Shown: positions 6,530 to 16,300 of the stretch, in pieces
Position numbering within the stretch: the first letter of the stretch is position 1
How the letters are laid out: the number at the start of each line of letters is the position of its first letter
Virus record (IMG/VR): IMGVR_UViG_3300009786_000054
Location: 1-29,357 of that record
DNA length: 29,357 nucleotides
Reading direction: 5' to 3' (one strand)
From: a virus
The notes under the pieces: generated by a model
The model's database searches: none
What the model saw: the letters and a program-made list of their open reading frames with translations, nothing else
What the model was told of the DNA's origin: nothing
Made by a program: the position numbers and the translations under genes

Positions 6530-6969
6530 AATTCCTTATCCTTCGGTCGGCAAATAGTAGAGGAGGAGAACCCATCTGAGACGTCTTGGATGTGGCCCTC
6601 GTGGACGCCCTTTTCTTCAGTGGAGTGCCAGACCGTATTATGTTTTGCACCCACCATCACGGCGTGCTTCCCCTCGTTAGAGTCCTCGCTGAAGATTACG
6701 ATATCCCCCGGCTCCAGGAAGACGTGAGGTACGATATCTATTTCGTACTGCCTCATTAGTTTTCTGATAGGTACCCAGGTCAAACCTTCTAACGTTAGAT
6801 TAGGGTCAACGTAGATAGGGTTACCTCTTACAGCGTTCAAAGCATTAAGGATAAACTGTAAGCAGTTAAAATCGTAATACTTTTCCCCTTTAAACCTTTG
6901 CAATGCAGAGTCAAGGGCCTTGCATTGCCGAGGGGGGATAGGTTGCCAGCAGGCGTTAAAGAGTGGCAT
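6517..6969 (-). CDS. NlpC/P60-family tail peptidase (lambda gpK-like)
   Basis: A cysteine peptidase predicted to cleave peptidoglycan peptide bonds or act in tail-tip assembly. In the 150-aa form beginning MPLFNACW, the catalytic Cys is C36 in YYDFNCLQF, the His is H102 in GKHAVMVG, and a third polar residue is H115 in VWHST. The EPGDIVIF strand precedes the His strand as in the family. The chosen ATG (6969) has GAGGGAAG just upstream and overlaps the gpL-like gene by 14 bases; in-frame ATG 6984 or TTG 6990 would add 5 or 7 residues. It lies between the gpL-like and hub genes, the conserved place for the tail-tip peptidase in lambda-like tails and gene transfer agents. Confidence 0.88.
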   Translation of the reverse strand: MPLFNACWQPIPPRQCKALDSALQRFKGEKYYDFNCLQFILNALNAVRGNPIYVDPNLTLEGLTWVPIRKLMRQYEIDIVPHVFLEPGDIVIFSEDSNEGKHAVMVGAKHNTVWHSTEEKGVHEGHIQDVSDGFSSSTICRPKDKELWTT

Positions 6970-7807
6970 CCGGGCTTCCCTCATTCTCAATCAGAGGATA
7001 GTAAGCGGGAGTACCGTAGCCGATCGCGCCGAATTGGCTCTCATTCCCCCACCGCCTACATGATTCAATCGAGAGGTCGCAACCTGACACCAATGTTGCG
7101 GTGACCCCCGTCCAGAGGGAGGGGGCAGGTTCAGTCATGTAGAAGATCCGAGGCGACCCTTTATCCCAGGCACGGATCGTCAAAGCCAACCCGTCAAAGG
7201 AGAAGGTTCCCTTGTTGTACTCAGTCTGAAAAGACTCAGAACTTCCGTTAAATACGGGGTTGGTTGCAGTGATGATCGTATCCCGCTCGATGGTCTCTAC
7301 AACGATAGAGTTGGTCAGAGGGGCGAGATTCTTCAGACAACCCCTGCCACCAAACTTCCAAGGGCACTGGTGAGTACCTACGATACCCAGAGGGATATCT
7401 AGCTCATTTTTGAGCCCCTCACAGGTAATGAGTACTCTGTTGGGGTCACCTCTGTAATTCCGAAAGGACGTGACTACTTTACCCGAGAACCGGGCGTTAG
7501 CCTCGACCACCCCATCGGCGTCCCGTACAAGCTCCGTAATCACCACATTCACGGGAGCATGAGCCTCCCCGAAGGACAAAGGGTGGGTAAATTCGTCGAT
7601 CTTGGTAATCACCTTCAGAGGGGTTTCTTCGAGCCCCGAATCAGATACCGGGTACTGAATCTCTATGAAGGGTTCAGGGGCGAATACGCTAACAAAGTCC
7701 ACCTCCTCATTAGAGTCGGTAAGCCTGTGGAACTTAACAGGGTTCCCCCAAGTGAATTCCACTAAGGTAACTACGTCTTTGATTGGTTGTGCTGTGGGAC
7801 TACTCAC
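6956..7807 (-). CDS. minor tail protein, lambda gpL / DUF2163-BR0599-like, likely Fe-S
   Basis: 283 aa. The C-terminal segment GCDLSIESCRRWGNESQFG matches the Phage_BR0599/DUF2163 signature (GCD..F.TC..RFGN..NF.G). Cysteines C148, C157, C243 and C250 form C-x8-C and C-x6-C pairs, the arrangement of the four cysteines that hold an iron-sulfur cluster in lambda gpL. C157 sits in a KFGGRGC loop. The protein joins the tail tube to the hub at the tail tip. The start is GTG at 7807 with GAGG nine bases upstream, overlapping the spike gene's stop (GTGAGTAG). Its neighbours, spike upstream and NlpC/P60 downstream, agree with this role. Confidence 0.87.
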   Translation of the reverse strand: MSSPTAQPIKDVVTLVEFTWGNPVKFHRLTDSNEEVDFVSVFAPEPFIEIQYPVSDSGLEETPLKVITKIDEFTHPLSFGEAHAPVNVVITELVRDADGVVEANARFSGKVVTSFRNYRGDPNRVLITCEGLKNELDIPLGIVGTHQCPWKFGGRGCLKNLAPLTNSIVVETIERDTIITATNPVFNGSSESFQTEYNKGTFSFDGLALTIRAWDKGSPRIFYMTEPAPSLWTGVTATLVSGCDLSIESCRRWGNESQFGAIGYGTPAYYPLIENEGSPDATL

Positions 7808-10800
7808 GCCAGATTACCTCTGCCCATAGTTTAGTTACCCTTACATTGTCCGTGCTGAATGAGAGGTATGCGCCTGGGTCTTGTAAGATAACCTCAGCCC
7901 ACATTTTAGATACATTGAGTCTATCTACCGTAGGGCTAGGTAACTGGACTTCAACATCCTTCCCCTCTTTAAGCTCTACCATAGATAGGTTGAAGGAGCA
8001 CTTATCATCCGTGATCCAGTGTTCCCCCAAGGTGTCGAGGACAAACCTACAGTAGTGGCCGGAAGTGATCGCAGTGGCGGTACCGGGGGCAGTGTCGAAC
8101 GTCTCTACCGTATGGATTTCAGTGTTGCCACCGGAGTTCTCAAAGTGATCTATCTCGTAAAACTTCTGAATACCTTCAGCACCTTGGAATACAGTAATGT
8201 GATTGAAAAGCTGAGTGTAGGTATCAAGGTCTCCCTCCAGTTCACCGCTGTTAGTAATGACAGTACCTGACGGAGCTATGTTAGGATGTAAGTTGAATAC
8301 AGAGTTAGGGGCAGCGACCCAGAAGGGGTATGCCCTCCCCTTACGAGATTCAAAGAAGTGGATTACCTTAAAGATACTGGCCCTATCATACTCCTCTGCA
8401 CCTATAGATATGTGTACCTGAGGGGTGTCCCCCCGGACATTAGCAACGATAGACCTTCCTACTGTGTATGTCTTACCGCTTCTCTTGAATGAGAAGTTTT
8501 GGACAGATCTCCAGTTGGGCTCCAGGGGGAAGATAGGATCGCCCTTGTAGACGTTCTCCACCCCATAGGGCAGGGAGTCTACAGTAGCTCCAGGTAAGGT
8601 AGAAGCTTCCTGCACCTCATTGAAGGTTACAGTTATATCTGTAACCTGATCGTTGAGAAAGTTCGTAGGTAGGTTTAGATCTACTTCAGTATCAATCGCA
8701 GGGAAGACGAAAGAAGACACCATCGGGTAAGACTTCACCAAAGGTGTCTCAAGCGTTAGCTGAATAGGTGAGACTCCGTTGGGGGTTAATTGGTGGATTT
8801 CAAAGTCACCCGTGGCGAAGTTGTGGATAAACACCCTTTTGGTACTGGCGAATCTGAAATCTTTTGTGACCACCGGGATTGTGAAGAGGGTTGCGTTAAC
8901 ATCGGCCGACAGAGGGGCCTGATCCGAGAGGAGAGGTACCGGCTGCCGCTCCGATGTGTGCCTCGCCATGATATTGACGATGGAGGCTGTATCTTCGGTT
9001 GTGAGCCCCCTCAGGTGCGTCGTCATGCTCCTGTATGGATGGATTCGGAGGATACGTCGTTCCTCACTCAGCGTGATAGCCTCTGTGACGTCCGTAGAGT
9101 ACTTCGTTTGGACGGAAACGTCCGAACCCCAGTGATGTATCAGGATTGGGGCCAGGATCGTAGGAAGGGGCCGTACAGGGGCTACAGGAGGGTTGGGGGC
9201 GCTGAGGTTCTCAATAGCCGTATCCATTGAGGAAGTAACTATCCCGTAAGCCTCTACCGAGGAGGCTTGCGCGCTTTTTACCCCTTGGAGGCATTCGAGA
9301 GGTGAGGGGAGGGGATTATTCACCGGGGCAAACGACCCGGCTTCGGAGGCTCCGATATCCTCGCGCACGCCAACAAAGGCAGGGTTACCGTAGAAATCAG
9401 GGGTTTGGCCACCGTTGTACCCGGTGTTAATACATGGAGAAGTCGTATTCAGGAAGTAAATCTCGTTTTCAAGATCTACTACGTTGGGGTAGGTAGCAAT
9501 GGAGTTGGCTTCTTCCGCAGCTACGGCAGTCTGGTAATCAGCAAATTCGTTTTGCTCAAATAAGGTCTTCGGCCCAAGACTGTCATAGAAGATCAAGTCA
9601 GCGGAAGGTAAGCCACCCTCTGTGTAATAGCAGTTACGGTCAGTGTTGATATTGGCTGCGGAGGCACCCGAACCTACACTAAAGCAAATACCTTTAGTAA
9701 GATCGTATAGGTTACCTTGGTGAGCAATAGTCTCCCCAGCCATACCCTCCTCTAAGCGAAGGCAAACAGAGCCAGGCTTTGCTACCGGATCATAGGTTCC
9801 GCTAAAGGTATTACGTCGTATCTGGGAGACGGTTGCAGTGGATATACGCAAATTGATAGCGTATTTCGTAGTATCAGAGGGCTTACCGAGGGTATTGAAG
9901 ATGATAGAACCGTCACTACCATTAAGGGAATCAGGTGTAATGATTAGAGCATTCCAAGCATCAGAAATGTGGCAACGGTGTATTTTGTAGTTAGCACACT
10001 CTTTAAGTTGGACACCATCGGAGGAATCATCGATATTGAAGTCGGTTAAATGGTTATCGAGGATCTCTATGTTATTTGAATTAAAAGCATTGATACCATC
10101 AGCACAGTTGTAAATAGTCAGATTCTTGGCGATAGTGTTGTTTGCAATATGTATCTGTAATCCAGATCCACCGGGAACTACATTATCGTAGTATTTCCCA
10201 CCGTCAACTACGTTATCATCACCTGTACGGACGGTAATTCCATGGCGGCCGTTATTGTGAGAATCACAATTCAGGGCCAGTCCTCTCGCACCGTCCATCC
10301 AGATACCGTCATTCTCCCCACCACCGCTTGCGCCAGTGACTTCAATATTTTCTACGGTGCAATCATCTTTAACATTGAAGTGGACACCTATGTTTTGCCC
10401 TACGGCGTTTATAATAGGTTTACCGGCATTAGGATCGCCATAGTCTTTAATGGTTACATTATTTACTAGAAATTTGATTTGCTCAGCGAAGGTAGCTCCA
10501 CGTTTGAGGTAAACGGTATCCCCCGTGAATACGCTTCCAGAGTGAGCATTATACGTTTTCCATGGGGTTGTCTGCTCACCGTTGCCAAGGTCGTCTGCAA
10601 CCGTTGAGTCGATGTAGTGCTCAGTGCCGACCGGGGTTGTGGGGCTGTCAGACCAGGAGATTGTCCCGGTGGGTGAGTCGACAGATTGTATATCGTAAGG
10701 TACACCGTTAATTGTCAGGGAATTGTATGAACTAGGGAGACGATGCGTCATCACAGTCGCATCTTGGATATCCTCCCCCGTAACTATGATCGAAGTACCG

Positions 10801-13370
10801 CTATATTCTACTTCGATGATCTTAGTTTTTACAGAGGTTTGAATATAGGTATCGGCCCCGAACTTAAGTCTAGTGCCTTCGGTAAGGGAACATCTAATAG
10901 GGTTGACAAAACCTGGAGCACGTTCGATTATCCCTGCAAAGCCGTTGATCTCGTATCCCGCAGCGAAGAAAGATCCACCAACGTCATAACCATGATGATT
11001 GAGGATATATACTTCTGATGAGTTATCTAAATACGTTGCCTCAATGGCTGAGATATCATCATTATCAATGATTTCAGCTACATCAGGCCTCATGCCGTAC
11101 CCTGAAGCAGTAGTTGGGTACACGTAAGCGATAAATCGCATTTTACCGCCACCAGGCATGGATTTAGAGACCCGCCAGACGTAGGCGGTATCATCATCAT
11201 CCATGTAAGCACCTAGGCCGCTGTTAGTGTATGACGGATCTAACTCATAGGCCCCGTCCGTTGGCTTGACGAACTTTACTGCGGTAACCAGGCTATCATC
11301 AGACTTCTTGGAGCGTACCCACCTATCACTATCGAAGTCTGATGAATCAGGGGTGTCTTGGCTGAGGAAGTTCCATTCAGGGGCAATCGTCTCCTGAGCG
11401 TCGATAGTGTCTATGACAACTACCGGCCCCTTATTTCTAAGGAACATCCAGTGCCTGTTGACCTCATCAAGATTCAAGTCCGGGGTCACTGTCAGTTCAG
11501 GATGCACCCTGGTCGGGTAGAGGTTGGCCAGTTCTGTCCTGGCAGCCATATGATTGTTGGACGCGGAGAAGACATTAATCCCACCGTTGAGCCAACGACC
11601 ACCCAGAAAGTCAGCACGGTCATCAGCTTTGGAGCCCCCCAACTTATTCATCTGAAGCTGAGGTTTAGCTGGATTAGCATTTAAGTCATTTGATCCAGTC
11701 TGACCGACCCTATCTCCATCTTTGTTGAATGTCAGAGTATTAGACACCCAAGTTGATCTTGCCCACCCATCGGGAGTACCTGACGAATTATTCGTCAGGT
11801 GATTCATTACTCTCCATTCGTCGTAACCCCCTCCATACAAGGACCACATACCTACCTGCATTCTTACATGATGATATGAGTCCCGCATATCAAGAGGATA
11901 TTGCGCGTTAGATGGGGGTACTGCACTGTTGAAAGGTTGGGAAGACCATTCACTGTCAGATCCGTTTGAGTCCCAAGTAGGATGCGTAAGATTAGCATGG
12001 ATGTATTGCCCCCTACCTAAATGATGCCACCCTGAGGCGGCGAAGTTCCACCCTGACGCATCTTGCTCGAACCTCTTACGGGCAAAGATAAAATCTTTAT
12101 CAGGTTCGCAGTAGTGGGTGGGCCATCCTGAGGCTTCGGGGGAAATAGCAGGTACGGTATAGTCATGCAGAAGAATTTCCCAGATCAGTACGTTTTCCCA
12201 GTCTGCGCTTCCTCTCCTAGGGGGCAAGGTGTAGGATAATTGGGTTAGCCTATCGCCCAACCATTGGGCCTCCCCATCCCCCCAGTATTTAGCTGCAAAC
12301 CTATAAGATGACATATTAGAATGTTTTCTAGAATTGGCACTAGAAACATCCCCATAAGGTATGAGGGGCTCATTTACCCGTATCGTACTTGGCCTAGCTG
12401 TGTACGTTTGGAAGATATGTAAGCCCCTTGCATGGCCCCACCCACTAAGCATATCTTGGCCAAAGGCCCTAGCGTTACAATGATGGGCATAGTACCAATT
12501 AGAAAAAGTCTCTAAATAGTTCGAGCCTTCCCAATAGCACCCTGAATTAGTCCACATAGATCTCTGTGCCCTGAGAGCTATGTCATGGATTATATCCTTT
12601 TGAGCATCTTGACTATTTATGGAGACCCCGTGAGTATTAACTAAACGGGTTCTGTCATCTGGGGTAGCTGTAATGGCTGAAATGCCGGTCCCCATACCCA
12701 TAACCGAAGGATCATTAAAGTGGTTTTGGGAATACTTCGTAGCCCAAGTGTTGCCCCTATAGACCTCAGGGTGATCTATCTGTACTGTGCGGATAAGTTC
12801 CACAGCATCCCATATCTTTTTCTGGATATTAGATAGGGACATATATCCATTGTGTTGATCGTTGGCTTCAATGAATGGGTACAGCATATCAAATGCCATA
12901 GCACAGCGCATTGTAATAAGGCCGAATAGTCGATCTACCTCTCCCGCATCTCTCTCCCACCCAGTACCTTCAAAACTTAGTTTGCACTGTTTGCTAAGGG
13001 CGGAATAAGCCTTTACCCCGAAAGCACCTGCGGCAGTAGTCCTATTTAGGTAATCAGCCAGACCAAAGTCGTTGTTCTCTACGGCCCACATTAAGGAGAG
13101 GATACATAGGAATTCGACACCTGGGCTAGACCCTACAGAGGTTGTCTCAGCCTTTAGAGCCTCATATATGAGATAACTATTGGTTGTATTATCTTGGCAC
13201 TTCGCCTTAATACCGCCTGCACCGTACATCTCATCTTCGGTATACATCATAAAAGGATGTACCGTAGGCTGAGACCAACCGCCGATAGCAGGGAAACCGG
13301 TATAATCTGTATTTATAGCTGTAAAGTACGGCTCAGATTCCCAGGGGTAGACTGTATTAGGATAGGCCAT
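7800..13370 (-). CDS. giant tail-spike fusion: heparinase II/III-like lyase + beta-helix + tail-structural domain
   Basis: 1856 aa in four regions. (1) Residues 1-460: helical, (alpha/alpha)-toroid-like, with a CYWEGSNYLETF motif (278-289) like the WEGxxY motif of heparinase II/III and related lyases, and an Asn/His-rich YAHHCNARAF (294-303). (2) About 460-900: beta-sandwich, typical as the second lyase domain. (3) About 915-1345: right-handed beta-helix with repeated N/D-G-I turns, ending REDIGASE, as many secreted beta-helix proteins do. (4) 1356-1395: three 'IE' repeats, then a tail-structural part (TKYSTDVTEAI, EERRILR, FFESRKGRAYPFW) resembling proteins encoded just before gpL/DUF2163 in tail operons. 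It probably degrades or binds host capsule or lipopolysaccharide. Lyase activity is inferred; no catalytic set is proven. Confidence 0.82.
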   Translation of the reverse strand: MAYPNTVYPWESEPYFTAINTDYTGFPAIGGWSQPTVHPFMMYTEDEMYGAGGIKAKCQDNTTNSYLIYEALKAETTSVGSSPGVEFLCILSLMWAVENNDFGLADYLNRTTAAGAFGVKAYSALSKQCKLSFEGTGWERDAGEVDRLFGLITMRCAMAFDMLYPFIEANDQHNGYMSLSNIQKKIWDAVELIRTVQIDHPEVYRGNTWATKYSQNHFNDPSVMGMGTGISAITATPDDRTRLVNTHGVSINSQDAQKDIIHDIALRAQRSMWTNSGCYWEGSNYLETFSNWYYAHHCNARAFGQDMLSGWGHARGLHIFQTYTARPSTIRVNEPLIPYGDVSSANSRKHSNMSSYRFAAKYWGDGEAQWLGDRLTQLSYTLPPRRGSADWENVLIWEILLHDYTVPAISPEASGWPTHYCEPDKDFIFARKRFEQDASGWNFAASGWHHLGRGQYIHANLTHPTWDSNGSDSEWSSQPFNSAVPPSNAQYPLDMRDSYHHVRMQVGMWSLYGGGYDEWRVMNHLTNNSSGTPDGWARSTWVSNTLTFNKDGDRVGQTGSNDLNANPAKPQLQMNKLGGSKADDRADFLGGRWLNGGINVFSASNNHMAARTELANLYPTRVHPELTVTPDLNLDEVNRHWMFLRNKGPVVVIDTIDAQETIAPEWNFLSQDTPDSSDFDSDRWVRSKKSDDSLVTAVKFVKPTDGAYELDPSYTNSGLGAYMDDDDTAYVWRVSKSMPGGGKMRFIAYVYPTTASGYGMRPDVAEIIDNDDISAIEATYLDNSSEVYILNHHGYDVGGSFFAAGYEINGFAGIIERAPGFVNPIRCSLTEGTRLKFGADTYIQTSVKTKIIEVEYSGTSIIVTGEDIQDATVMTHRLPSSYNSLTINGVPYDIQSVDSPTGTISWSDSPTTPVGTEHYIDSTVADDLGNGEQTTPWKTYNAHSGSVFTGDTVYLKRGATFAEQIKFLVNNVTIKDYGDPNAGKPIINAVGQNIGVHFNVKDDCTVENIEVTGASGGGENDGIWMDGARGLALNCDSHNNGRHGITVRTGDDNVVDGGKYYDNVVPGGSGLQIHIANNTIAKNLTIYNCADGINAFNSNNIEILDNHLTDFNIDDSSDGVQLKECANYKIHRCHISDAWNALIITPDSLNGSDGSIIFNTLGKPSDTTKYAINLRISTATVSQIRRNTFSGTYDPVAKPGSVCLRLEEGMAGETIAHQGNLYDLTKGICFSVGSGASAANINTDRNCYYTEGGLPSADLIFYDSLGPKTLFEQNEFADYQTAVAAEEANSIATYPNVVDLENEIYFLNTTSPCINTGYNGGQTPDFYGNPAFVGVREDIGASEAGSFAPVNNPLPSPLECLQGVKSAQASSVEAYGIVTSSMDTAIENLSAPNPPVAPVRPLPTILAPILIHHWGSDVSVQTKYSTDVTEAITLSEERRILRIHPYRSMTTHLRGLTTEDTASIVNIMARHTSERQPVPLLSDQAPLSADVNATLFTIPVVTKDFRFASTKRVFIHNFATGDFEIHQLTPNGVSPIQLTLETPLVKSYPMVSSFVFPAIDTEVDLNLPTNFLNDQVTDITVTFNEVQEASTLPGATVDSLPYGVENVYKGDPIFPLEPNWRSVQNFSFKRSGKTYTVGRSIVANVRGDTPQVHISIGAEEYDRASIFKVIHFFESRKGRAYPFWVAAPNSVFNLHPNIAPSGTVITNSGELEGDLDTYTQLFNHITVFQGAEGIQKFYEIDHFENSGGNTEIHTVETFDTAPGTATAITSGHYCRFVLDTLGEHWITDDKCSFNLSMVELKEGKDVEVQLPSPTVDRLNVSKMWAEVILQDPGAYLSFSTDNVRVTKLWAEVIWRE
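9186..9305 (-). repeat. three 'IE' repeat units joining spike and tail-structural domain
   Basis: Residues 1356-1395 of the spike: PLECLQGVKSAQAS, SVEAYGIVTSSMD, TAIENLSAPNPPVAP. Each unit has Ile/Val/Leu-Glu near its start with a 13-15 residue period. The same unit is arrayed in the 470-aa virion protein at 24927-26339. Confidence 0.7.
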
Positions 13371-16300
13371 TAGAAGGGTTGCAACTCCATACCGAATTCA
13401 GTATCAGGGAGGTCGACAATAGTCCAAGCAAGTGCAGTGACGGGATTAACCTCCAGCAACTCTGAAGTCACCTCGTACCCTGATGTTACTTCATTGTCTA
13501 TAGACATCTCATTAGGTGACGTGGCGTAAGTGTCCCCTGTCACACGTCTGAACGCAGGCTTAATAACTCGCGTGCTCGCGCCCGTGTCTTTGGAGCCAGC
13601 TACGTTTATTTCGACCCCTAAGACTGAGGTATACGGAGGTGACACTACAGCGGGGGACGACATAGTGTACAACTCGTGATCGTTGCCCGTATTGGACGTG
13701 ACCTTGGTTAAGTCTCCGTCAATACCTCCTGTCCCTGATTCCGTGTGCTGGGTCCAGTTGGGGGAGCCGTCAGTAGCTATCCACTCATTATGAGTTACTT
13801 CGTCAGCGGAATTTTCAATCACCTTGATCCCCTCGACCACGATAGGCCCGAGGGCGCCATCGAAACCGGAGGAGGTTGACCCGGAGAAGTCGTTGATGTA
13901 CAGATCGTCTACGGCAATGACCGGGTTACCTGAGTTGTAACCCCAATGGATCTTCCCTTGATCGGCTACAGCATCTATCTGGTTGGTCTCAATGGTATTG
14001 AATGAGTAGAGAGATACCCCGTTGACCCATACTTCGACAACACCGGAGCCTGCTAAATCTAAAATGATTTTAGATTCAATATACATCCAGGCACCGTTAC
14101 CGAAGGGGATGTAGTCAGTTAGAGGGTCATAACCTCCACATGCTACTTCCACTGGAGTAAGGGTATCGTTAATACCTGAGTAAAATTTGAAGGTCACCTC
14201 ATCTACTTTCAAGGCTTCATTGTAAGTCATGTACAGCCCCCCTACGAAGACTCCATTGCTCCATAGGCTGTGGATGAGCTTCTTATTATCAGTCCAGTTG
14301 AAGGTGAGGTCGGCAAGATAGATAGCGCTTCCGAAGTACCATCTGTTTATCGGTGTGACCACCTTAGACGAGATTACATAATCCCCTGACGTGGCGGCCC
14401 TACTTGCGTAACCAGATCCTCTCCTACCTGTAATGTATTCAGGTGGGCTGGGCTCGCTGTAGCCCCCATGTTTGAGACTTAGGGCGGTTGGGGATCTTAT
14501 ATTATCGAATCCCTCTACTAGTCTATTAACCAATTGGAGCACCCCTATTAGAATTAACATAGCCTGTATCTCGGCTGAGTTATCCTTAATCATTTCCATG
14601 AACGGCCTACGCCCCTGCGCCAGCAGGCGGTCATAGGTCTGTTCGTCAGAGACTACAACAGCTCGACCAACTCCGCCACCACTGCCACCACCTCCGGTGT
14701 CACCAGGGCCGGAGATCGAACCGCCCGTAGCATATCCGACCTTGGGCGTGCGGCCTGATCTTTTCTTGATCGAAGAGGCTCCTGCCAGCGCGCGGGCCTG
14801 CATAGGATCGAGGGAGAGGGTGCGAACAGCCTCCATGAACTGCGTCCCGTAAGTCTGCACAGCGTTGAGGGGCTGCATAAACTCCCCTGGCTGCGCCCAG
14901 ATAGGCACCGTGTCCTTCGGGTGGACCCCAGGAGGCGGCTTAGGTCGCCCACCGGAATGAAGACCCTGAGCGCGGGTGTAGTGGGCTGGGTGGGCAGCTC
15001 CTTTCGTGGGGATTTTTCCGCCCCTGTGCTGGGATACTTGCCCATTGAAATTTAGAGACCCTACCCCTGTATAACCCCCACTACCTCCGCTTATAAGACC
15101 TGATATCCCCCCTTGCACACTGGCTAATAGTGCCTTGGAGATAGTGCTAGTAAGGGATTGGAAGATATCCTTTGAGATCTGTCTGAAGAGGGATGCGAAA
15201 GCTTCTCGTATACTAAAGCCCTTATCAGTGGGGTCTAAAGCCTCAACAATGGCTTCCCCGAGAATATCTGTAGCCCCATCAAAGCCCTTGACTACTGCGT
15301 CATTTATAGACTGTGCTATCTCCTGATTTATGAACAGGGAGATATCAGTTATAGTACCTACTAGGTTTTCAATACTTAGAAGCAGCCCCGAGCCGATCGG
15401 ATTAGTGGCAGCAAGCTCCCGGATAGCTAGAACTCTCTCATATTGATCCTCCAGAACCTTTAACTCAACTACCCTTAGTTTAATATTGTTGCTAACCGTT
15501 TTTGTGCTTTCATTTGTGTCTTCGATAAGTTGTCGCTTAGCTAAGATCTCACCAGTTAATCTGTTCTCCTCCTCAGTCCCCGCTTGCACCTGAGCCTTTT
15601 GGGCCAACAATGAATTTAATTCCGATCCCATAGTTGCAAGCAGTTCGTTGGCGACCTCTTGATTTTTCCTATCTTCAATCCCTAGCTCAACTATCTCAAC
15701 GTCAATCTCCAGGATATTAGCCTTGGCAGTCAAAAGCTCTTTCTGGATATTCACTATACTATTCTCAGCCTGCACACGTAATCTAGTGGATTTTACAGCC
15801 GCTTCTGATACTCTCCGCTCGGCCTCAAGCTCGAATTTAGTATTTTGAAGTACTTGACGTAATTGAAGATCCCTATTTGCAATATGGCTGTCAGAGATGT
15901 TTTGCCGTTGCCTGGCAATCTCTTCTAAACCTTCGTTTGTAGCCTTCAACGTACCTTCAGTGGCGATCAGATCTTCAACAAGGGCTACAGCCCTTTCACT
16001 AGACGTGGCCCCTGTGGCGAGCAGGGCCTTTTCAAAATCCCTCATCTCATCCTGAGCAGATTTCAACTCCGCTTGGATAGTGCTGGCCACATCCTTTCCC
16101 CTTGCTACAAAGCTCTCAGCTTGCTTTATAGAATAAGGGTCACCCTCCCGTTGTACCTTCTTCAACTCACGTTCACGTTTTACGACTTGCTCTAATGCAG
16201 ATACTCTTTCCTTATCCCGTTCAGCAATTACTTTAGTTAATCTTATAATGTTTCGCAGAGAGTCGGAAGGGTCTTCTGCGGTAAGTTTCGTAGCGGAGTT

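Noticed and set aside
8790-9230. 146-aa rightward open frame
   Set aside because: Antisense to the spike's tail-structural domain; no recognisable protein features.
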